From Bacteroidales bacterium (GTDB lineage Bacteria; Bacteroidota; Bacteroidia; Bacteroidales; GCA-2748055): a stretch of 13,267 bases of DNA. Shown piece after piece: positions 8,347 through 13,267 of the stretch. The stretch is from NCBI GenBank assembly GCA_029934875.1, contig JAOZLK010000053.1, positions 1-13,267 of the forward strand. Direction: 5' to 3'. The translations under genes and the position numbers were made by a program. Every line of letters starts with the position of its first letter. The first letter of the stretch is position 1. The notes under the pieces are model-generated. The model was not told the DNA's origin and ran no database searches. It saw only the letters and a program-made list of their open reading frames with translations.

Positions 8347-11300
8347 ATGAAACGTTTCCTGGTTTTTCTCTTATTTTTTGGCCTGCTATCGGATCTGCTG
8401 GCCCAGGAGCCGCTTACCCGCAGTGGCTCATACAGCCTCCGCAAGAACGAGATAATGGCCCTGCCTGAAAACCCCGAACGCATACGAACCCTTCAAAGGG
8501 CCAGGGAATTGGGAATTCCTGTTCGCCGCACATATCCTGATGGCCGGATTGTGGCTATCAGGCGAATTTCCCCCAATGGTATGCCCGAATACCTGACTAC
8601 CTCTAACCTGAATGCTGCAAGGACGCTTTCAAGCAACAGGGTATGGAAGGATGGCGGGGCCGGTCTTGATCTTTCGGGCGAGGGCTTGGTAGTAGGAGTC
8701 TGGGATGCCGGGATACTCCGCACAAGCCACTATGAATTTGAGGATAGGGGAAGGCCGATGAATGCAGATGCCGAAGAGTTGGGGCATCCAACTCATGTAA
8801 GCGGAACCATAGCTGCCCTGGGCATCGATGGTGATGCACGGGGAATGGCCAACAAAGCGATCATCGAAGCCTATGACTGGGACAATGACCTTGAAGAGAT
8901 GGAAGTTGCTGCTTCTGAAGGGCTCCTGCTCTCCAATCACTCCTATGGTTATATCCTGGGCTTTGATTACAACAGTGAGGAGAGTCGCTGGCAATGGTGG
9001 GGGGATACAGAGATAAGCGAGGAGGAGGAATATCTCTTTGGATATTATCATGGTGAGGCCAGGGCCTACGACCGGCTCGCTTTTGAGTATCCAAATTACC
9101 TGATCGTTAAGTCGGCAGGCAACGACCGTGGGGAAGGGCCTCAACCAGGCTCTGAGCATTATGTTTGGGACAATGGCGATTGGGTTCCGTCCACAGCCAC
9201 CCGGCAGATTGATGGGGGAGAAGATGGCTTTGGATCCATAGGCCCCGTTGCAGCTGCTAAAAACATCCTGGCTGTTGGAGCAGTGAGAGATCTTCCAGAC
9301 GGTGTCACAGATCGGGATGAAGTTGAGATCACTGGCTTTTCGGTTTTCGGGCCTACCGACGATGGAAGGATAAAACCCGACATAGTTGCTAATGGCCAGG
9401 CCCTTTATTCAACATATTCTGGAAATGACAGCGCATACCGTAGCCTGTCTGGTACTTCTATGTCAGCTCCCAATACAACAGGTTCTCTGGCCCTGCTGCA
9501 GGAACATAACCATAATGTGCATGCTACTTACCTCAATGCTGCTTCCCTGAAGGGGCTTGTCTTACATACGGCCAGCGATGCGGGGAATCCAGGTCCCGAT
9601 TACAGCCATGGCTGGGGAGTGATGAATACAGCTGAGGCAGCAAAAGTGATCGGCGATACCAGCAGGCAGCGGATCAGTGAACAGATACTGTCGGATCTGG
9701 ATACCATAAAATTCTCCTTTTATTGTGATGGCACACAGGAGCTGAAAGCCACCCTTTGCTGGATTGATCCGGCGGGAGATGTCCCGGCTCCATCATTGAA
9801 CCCCACGGACCAAATACTGGTTAACGACCTGGATATTAGGGTGATTCGGAAAATTGATAACAGGGGGTTCAGACCTTTTATCCTGGATCCGCTCAGTCCT
9901 TCGCAGCCTGCCACCACTGGCGACAATAACCTGGACAATGTGGAGCAGGTGCTTATCAAGGCACCGGACAAGGGTTTTTATGAGATAGAGGTAAAGCATA
10001 AAGGTGAGTTGCAGGGGGGCAAGCAGCCATTTTCTCTTATTATCTCCGGGCTATCAGATGATTTTTATGCTTCGGGAATATATCATTTAACAGACAATAA
10101 TGGTGTGTTCATTCTCACCTCGGCGAGTGAGTATAAGCCTGAAATGGAAGCGGGATGGTTACTTACACCTGAAAATGGTTTGCCGGTCTCTCTTGCTTTT
10201 AACTTTCTTGAAACGGAGGAGAACCGTGACCTAGTGAGGATTTATGACGGGGGAGACAGCTCTGCTCACCTGCTTGCAGAATTCTCAGGAACTCTTTTGA
10301 ACACTGATACACTCCTTAGGGCAAGTGGCGACTCCATGTGGCTTAGCTTTTCCTCAGATCAACAGAATCAGGGCAGGGGCTTTGAAGCCACTTATTGTAC
10401 CACCCCACCTGAAGGTGATTTTATGATTGAAGGATTATCCTTTCCCTGTGCCGGAAGTGAAGAAAGTTACCTGGCAAGGGGGCAGGAAGGTAGCCAGTTT
10501 CAATGGATTCCGCCTGAAGGATGGGAACTCAAGTTTCATGATGGGAATTATGCGAAATTCCTTGTGGGTCCGGAGAGGGGCTTACTTGAACTTTTACCCT
10601 ATAACAGCTGTGGTGAATCCAGTAAAACCTACGCAGAATTGGAGCCTTTGTTTTCCCCGGCCCACATCGAAAATTTTACAGGGGATACGCTATTTTGTTC
10701 TGGAGAAAGTGGAGTATTGAAGGTTGATAGTCTCCCGGGTTCAGTTTACCAGTGGATGCTTCCGGTCAACTGGATGGGGCGCAGTGAATCTCATGAAATC
10801 TCTTTTATAACCTCATCGGTGCAGGGTGATGTTCTGGTAAGTGCGTATAACTCTTGCGGACAGGGAGATACTCTGGGTATTCCGACCCTTGTGATGACTT
10901 ACCCACCGGAAAGTCAAATCTATTCTGTTTCCGATAAGATATGCCAGAATGCTCCCAATGTTTTCTATATTTTTCCCGAAGAGGATGTTGATTATCAATG
11001 GAGTGTGGATCCTACGTGGATAATATCAGGTTCTTCGACTGGTGATTCGGTGGATGTGGCGGTTGGTGCAAACACCAGCACACTGTATGTGAGTGCAAGA
11101 AATGAATGCGGTGCACGTAATTCCCAGAGGTCCTTCCTCCTTACCCCCGGGCCTGACAAGCCCCTTCTAATGGAGACAGGCAGTGTTTATGATGGCTTAA
11201 GAGAGATTGAGGTACAGAATGCAAGTTCTTACACCCTGATCCAATGGTATCTGAATGGACTGATTATAGACAGTCCCCTTGCCACAGGCCCCAGCTATGT

Positions 11301-11622
11301 GGCTTACGTTCCCGGAACATACTCAGTGGGTGTGACCAACCGGGACGCATGCAGCCTTATTCAGAATCCGGATAATGGAATTAATACAGTGAATCCCGGA
11401 AACCTTTTTTCAGTGAATGCCGGGACAAAGGGTGCCCTTGTGGTTCAAAATGCTTCTGAAGTTCCGGCCACACTTAAATTATACGATCTGGCAGGAAAAC
11501 TTTTGTTGATTTTTGAGCTTGATCCGGGTCGATCTGAGATCCAAACCGGTCTTCAGGGCGTTCAGCTTGTTTCTGTTGAAGGAAGCGGGAACATACAGGT
11601 CTTCAGAATATTCCTGAACTGA
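8347..11622 (+). CDS. Secreted multidomain subtilisin-like serine protease (S8, Kp43-like) with probable T9SS tail
   Basis: This is a 1091-residue secreted endopeptidase. A signal peptide (MKRFLVFLLFFGLLSDLLAQ) opens it. A GTG at 8329 extends the frame by six residues, but the ATG at 8347 gives a cleaner signal peptide. The S8 domain (about 105-437) has its full catalytic set: D120 in VWDAG, H147 in GHPTHVSGT, oxyanion N259 in SAGN and S371 in SGTSMSAP. Next come a Kp43/P-domain-like beta barrel (about 450-570, with LCWIDPAGD and LVNDLDIRV), a CUB-like domain (about 577-685, with VRIYDGGDSS and ending in a Cys), and four Ig-like modules (about 691-1010). The last 75 residues (LYDLAGKLL then GVQLVSVEGSGN and FRIFLN at the end) resemble a type A T9SS C-terminal sorting domain, though a divergent one. 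Export through the T9SS to the cell surface or medium is inferred. The substrate is unknown. It lies 53 bases after FTCD; no promoter is evident there. Confidence 0.9.
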   Translation: MKRFLVFLLFFGLLSDLLAQEPLTRSGSYSLRKNEIMALPENPERIRTLQRARELGIPVRRTYPDGRIVAIRRISPNGMPEYLTTSNLNAARTLSSNRVWKDGGAGLDLSGEGLVVGVWDAGILRTSHYEFEDRGRPMNADAEELGHPTHVSGTIAALGIDGDARGMANKAIIEAYDWDNDLEEMEVAASEGLLLSNHSYGYILGFDYNSEESRWQWWGDTEISEEEEYLFGYYHGEARAYDRLAFEYPNYLIVKSAGNDRGEGPQPGSEHYVWDNGDWVPSTATRQIDGGEDGFGSIGPVAAAKNILAVGAVRDLPDGVTDRDEVEITGFSVFGPTDDGRIKPDIVANGQALYSTYSGNDSAYRSLSGTSMSAPNTTGSLALLQEHNHNVHATYLNAASLKGLVLHTASDAGNPGPDYSHGWGVMNTAEAAKVIGDTSRQRISEQILSDLDTIKFSFYCDGTQELKATLCWIDPAGDVPAPSLNPTDQILVNDLDIRVIRKIDNRGFRPFILDPLSPSQPATTGDNNLDNVEQVLIKAPDKGFYEIEVKHKGELQGGKQPFSLIISGLSDDFYASGIYHLTDNNGVFILTSASEYKPEMEAGWLLTPENGLPVSLAFNFLETEENRDLVRIYDGGDSSAHLLAEFSGTLLNTDTLLRASGDSMWLSFSSDQQNQGRGFEATYCTTPPEGDFMIEGLSFPCAGSEESYLARGQEGSQFQWIPPEGWELKFHDGNYAKFLVGPERGLLELLPYNSCGESSKTYAELEPLFSPAHIENFTGDTLFCSGESGVLKVDSLPGSVYQWMLPVNWMGRSESHEISFITSSVQGDVLVSAYNSCGQGDTLGIPTLVMTYPPESQIYSVSDKICQNAPNVFYIFPEEDVDYQWSVDPTWIISGSSTGDSVDVAVGANTSTLYVSARNECGARNSQRSFLLTPGPDKPLLMETGSVYDGLREIEVQNASSYTLIQWYLNGLIIDSPLATGPSYVAYVPGTYSVGVTNRDACSLIQNPDNGINTVNPGNLFSVNAGTKGALVVQNASEVPATLKLYDLAGKLLLIFELDPGRSEIQTGLQGVQLVSVEGSGNIQVFRIFLN
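10417..11370 (+). repeat. Four Ig-like modules in tandem within the protease
   Basis: The protein between the CUB-like domain and the C-terminal tail repeats with a period of 82-83 residues. A Gln-Trp pair recurs at residues 719, 802, 884 and 966 (codons at 10501, 10750, 10996, 11242). The first three modules also share a cysteine about 20 residues before it, a second Trp six residues after, and an Asn-x-Cys-Gly end (N753, N835, N919). The fourth is divergent and ends in NRDAC (C1002). Paired cysteines and the Trp core suggest PKD/Ig-like beta sandwiches used as spacers or binding modules. DNA identity between units is low, so the duplication is old. Confidence 0.75.
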
Positions 11623-11625
11623 TGC

Positions 11626-11694
11626 GCTCTGCTTTCGAGAGCCAAATCAGAATTATTTCATTTCAATTTATGAAATAAGCTGTCGAGAAACAGC
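11626..11694. terminator. Three consecutive short hairpins after the protease gene (weak terminator candidate)
   Basis: Three perfect inverted repeats lie close together, starting three bases after the stop codon. The first is GCTCT/AGAGC (11626-11630 and 11638-11642, 7-base loop). The second is TTATTTCA/TGAAATAA (11653-11660 and 11671-11678, 10-base loop). The third is GCTGT/ACAGC (11679-11683 and 11690-11694, 6-base loop) and abuts the second. None is followed by a proper T-run, so intrinsic termination is uncertain. They may protect or shape the 3' end of the mRNA. Confidence 0.35.
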
Positions 11695-11795
11695 CCTTTA
11701 TCAGTATTTGCAGGGGGTCTATTTGTTAAAAACTGTTAAGTTTTTGAATTATTTTTTCTAAATTCGACGCTTCAAATAGTCGAGAGATCTGATTT

Positions 11796-11807
11796 TTTAA
11801 TATTAAA
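11796..11807. repeat. AT-only palindrome upstream of susC
   Basis: TTTAATATTAAA is a perfect 12-base palindrome ending 15 bases before the susC start codon. It could be a regulator site or open readily near the start codon, but in such AT-rich DNA it may be chance. Confidence 0.3.
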
Positions 11808-11822
11808 CCTAAAACTTTTTCT

Positions 11823-13267
11823 ATGAAAAGATTATCAATTCTTTCTGCACTCCTTATGTTTGTAAGTTTTGGACTACAGGCACAAGGAACAGAGATTACT
11901 GGTAACGTGGTTAGTGCAGCGGACGGCTCAGCACTACCTGGCGTAACCGTAGTCGTAAAAGGAACGACCGTAGGTGCAGTTACGGATTTTGAAGGGAATT
12001 ACACCATAGAAACTCCCTCCGGATCTGATATCCTTGTGTTCTCCTTTGTTGGAATGCAGACCCAGGAGCTTACCATAGGTGCCTCTACCGTTATCAATGT
12101 GAGCATGGATATCGATGCTGTAAATATGGATGAAGTGGTTGTCATTGGTTATGGCAGGGCCACAAGAGAAGCCTCTACGGGATCGGTATCAGTCGTTAAG
12201 GCCGACCAGTTACAGGATATTCCTGAATTGAGTTTTGATAAGATGCTGACCGGTAAAGTTGCCGGAGTTCAGGTTACATCAACTTCCGGACAGCCCGGTG
12301 CTGCCTCCCAGGTGAGGATTCGTGGTACCAGTTCGCTGAATGCCGGGAATGAACCTCTTTATGTTGTGGATGGTATACCCATAATGCAGGGAGACCAGAC
12401 TTACTTTACCAATACTGGTAATGCTCTGGCCATGATCAATCCCAGCGATATTGAGTCAATAACCATTCTGAAAGATGCAGCTGCTGCTTCCGTATATGGA
12501 TCAAGGGCAGCCAACGGGGTTATCCTGATAACCACCAAATCCGGAAAATCCGGAAAATCCACTGTCAACTTCAGGGCCTCGTGGGGTACCTCGAGCCTTG
12601 CAAATGACAATAATTTTGACATCATGACTCCCGAGCAGAACCTGGAATACAATCGCGCAGGGGCTGTCAATGCCGGAGCAGATCCTGATGATCCAAGCAG
12701 TCCTTTTTACTACCCCATGAGTCTGCTGGAGAAGCCTATGAACAATTGGCTGGAAGCCTCCACAAGATATGGTAACCTGCAGAATTACGAGCTTTCAGTG
12801 AGTGGCGGGAACGATAAAACCAGTCATTATACATCTGGTTCGTATTCTAACTCAGAAGGAGTTTTTCATGGAATTGACTATAAAAAATATCAATTGCGTT
12901 CAAACATCGACCACTCTATAAGCGATAAGCTTAAAATGGGAGTGAAACTGAATGCCTTTCATTCCGAATCAAATGACGTTGCCATGCAGGCCATGTATTA
13001 TGCAAACCCACTGTTTGCCGGGATGTTCCTGAATCCTTATACACCCATCTACAATGAAGACGGTACCTATAACCTGGATATTCCGGAATGGGGTAATACA
13101 AACCCAAGGGCCATTCAGGAGTACGATGATCAGTTTGAAAAGCAAAACAGGCTCCAGGGATCTCTGTACGTGGAATGGGAACCCTTAACAGGTTTGAAAT
13201 TTAAGACCAACAATGCTGTTGAATACACAGACGGTGAAGGCCGCAGGTACTGGTCAGCTGAGACTGA
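11823..13267 (+). CDS. SusC/RagA family TonB-dependent outer-membrane receptor, 3'-truncated
   Basis: The frame opens at the ATG at 11823 and stays open to the right edge, giving 481 residues of a protein usually near 1000. It imports oligomeric nutrients across the outer membrane with TonB energy and a SusD-type lid. Residues 1-20 are a signal peptide (MKRLSILSALLMFVSFGLQA). Residues of about 24-100 are a CarboxypepD-reg-like beta domain (ITGNVVSAADGSALPGVTVV). DEVVVIGYG (103-111) is the TonB-box-like segment, and the plug follows at about 115-240 with the SusC signatures VRIRGTSSLNAG (164-175), PLYVVDGIPI (178-187) and YGSRAANGVILITTK (225-239). From about 245 the beta-barrel strands begin. 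The barrel's C-terminal half and any susD lie off the edge. No anti-sigma-binding (STN) domain is present between the signal peptide and the beta domain, so ECF-type transmembrane signalling is less likely. Substrate is unknown; the neighbouring protease hints at peptides. Confidence 0.95.
   Translation, partial: MKRLSILSALLMFVSFGLQAQGTEITGNVVSAADGSALPGVTVVVKGTTVGAVTDFEGNYTIETPSGSDILVFSFVGMQTQELTIGASTVINVSMDIDAVNMDEVVVIGYGRATREASTGSVSVVKADQLQDIPELSFDKMLTGKVAGVQVTSTSGQPGAASQVRIRGTSSLNAGNEPLYVVDGIPIMQGDQTYFTNTGNALAMINPSDIESITILKDAAAASVYGSRAANGVILITTKSGKSGKSTVNFRASWGTSSLANDNNFDIMTPEQNLEYNRAGAVNAGADPDDPSSPFYYPMSLLEKPMNNWLEASTRYGNLQNYELSVSGGNDKTSHYTSGSYSNSEGVFHGIDYKKYQLRSNIDHSISDKLKMGVKLNAFHSESNDVAMQAMYYANPLFAGMFLNPYTPIYNEDGTYNLDIPEWGNTNPRAIQEYDDQFEKQNRLQGSLYVEWEPLTGLKFKTNNAVEYTDGEGRRYWSAET
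12537..12560 (+). repeat. Short 9-base tandem repeat inside susC
   Basis: Two consecutive copies of TCCGGAAAA followed by a partial third encode a Ser-Gly-Lys repeat (KSGKSGKS, about residues 239-246) at the junction of the plug and the first barrel strand. The repeat length is a multiple of three, so copy-number change would not shift the frame. Confidence 0.6.

Larger units (their letters stand above)
11623..11822. other. Intergenic leader between protease and susC
   Basis: This 200-base region is the longest non-coding stretch in the window. Its left part holds three small inverted repeats and its right part is strongly AT-rich. TAAATTCG (11759-11766) resembles the Bacteroidota -7 element with one mismatch, but the TTTG boxes upstream (11722-11725 and 11743-11746) are at the wrong distance, so I do not assign a promoter. 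No Shine-Dalgarno sequence precedes the susC ATG; the AT-rich bases just before it are typical of Bacteroidota starts. A promoter for susC must lie here unless it is read through from the protease gene. Confidence 0.5.

Noticed and set aside
8629..9159. A 176-codon open frame on the minus strand inside the protease gene
   Set aside because: It is opposite a strongly supported S8 catalytic domain and its translation shows no recognisable motif or codon sense of its own; it is a shadow of the real frame.
11722..11766. A full -33/-7 promoter for susC (TTTG plus TAAATTCG)
   Set aside because: The gap between the boxes is 33 bases from the first TTTG or 12 from the second, neither of which fits the usual 17-23, so I do not claim it.
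12401..12670. An 89-codon minus-strand open frame where no plus-strand gene seems closed
   Set aside because: The plus strand here is the SusC plug and early barrel, which runs off the window without a stop. The minus frame is only its antisense shadow.
13265..13267. TGA at the last three bases as the end of the SusC frame
   Set aside because: It is out of frame: the last full codon is ACT at 13263-13265, so the protein continues beyond the edge.
1..13267. CRISPR arrays, tRNA or rRNA genes, insertion sequences, toxin-antitoxin or defence genes
   Set aside because: I read both strands and saw no spaced identical repeats, cloverleaf sequences, terminal inverted repeats with a transposase, or small paired genes. 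The window is nearly filled by recognisable genes.

Overview
This window looks like the chromosome of a member of the Bacteroidota. The evidence is a SusC/RagA-type TonB-dependent receptor, a DUF4835/PorD-like protein between coaBC and recN, a surface protease with a C-terminal domain resembling a type IX secretion (T9SS) sorting signal, no obvious Shine-Dalgarno sequences, and moderate GC. I cannot name a genus. All genes read left to right, gaps are short, and no stretch over 300 bases lacks a gene.

Layout. Positions 1-3204 hold a tight housekeeping run: the 3' end of coaBC (coenzyme A synthesis), a DUF4835/PorD-like exported protein overlapping it by 8 bases, and recN (double-strand-break repair) 11 bases further on. 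fabI (fatty acid elongation) follows at 3273-4103. Positions 4123-5313 encode a DUF819-family membrane protein. Positions 5365-8293 encode two consecutive steps of histidine degradation: hutI, then a bifunctional formiminotransferase-cyclodeaminase (FTCD) one base later. Positions 8347-11622 encode a large secreted subtilisin-like protease with a Kp43-type barrel, a CUB-like domain, four regularly spaced Ig-like modules and a probable T9SS tail. A 200-base intergenic region with several small inverted repeats precedes a SusC-type receptor (from 11823) that runs off the right edge.

How the parts may fit together. The right half suggests protein or amino-acid use: an extracellular protease, an outer-membrane receptor that might import oligomers, the end of the histidine pathway to glutamate, and an inner-membrane protein of transporter-like architecture. 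This link is inferred from proximity. hutH, hutU, the SusD partner and any regulator are not in the window.

I found no mobile element, CRISPR array, RNA gene, phage gene or defence system, and no convincing new system. The points most worth a second look are the DUF819 gene beside the hut genes, the periodic module array in the protease, and the structured leader between the protease and susC.
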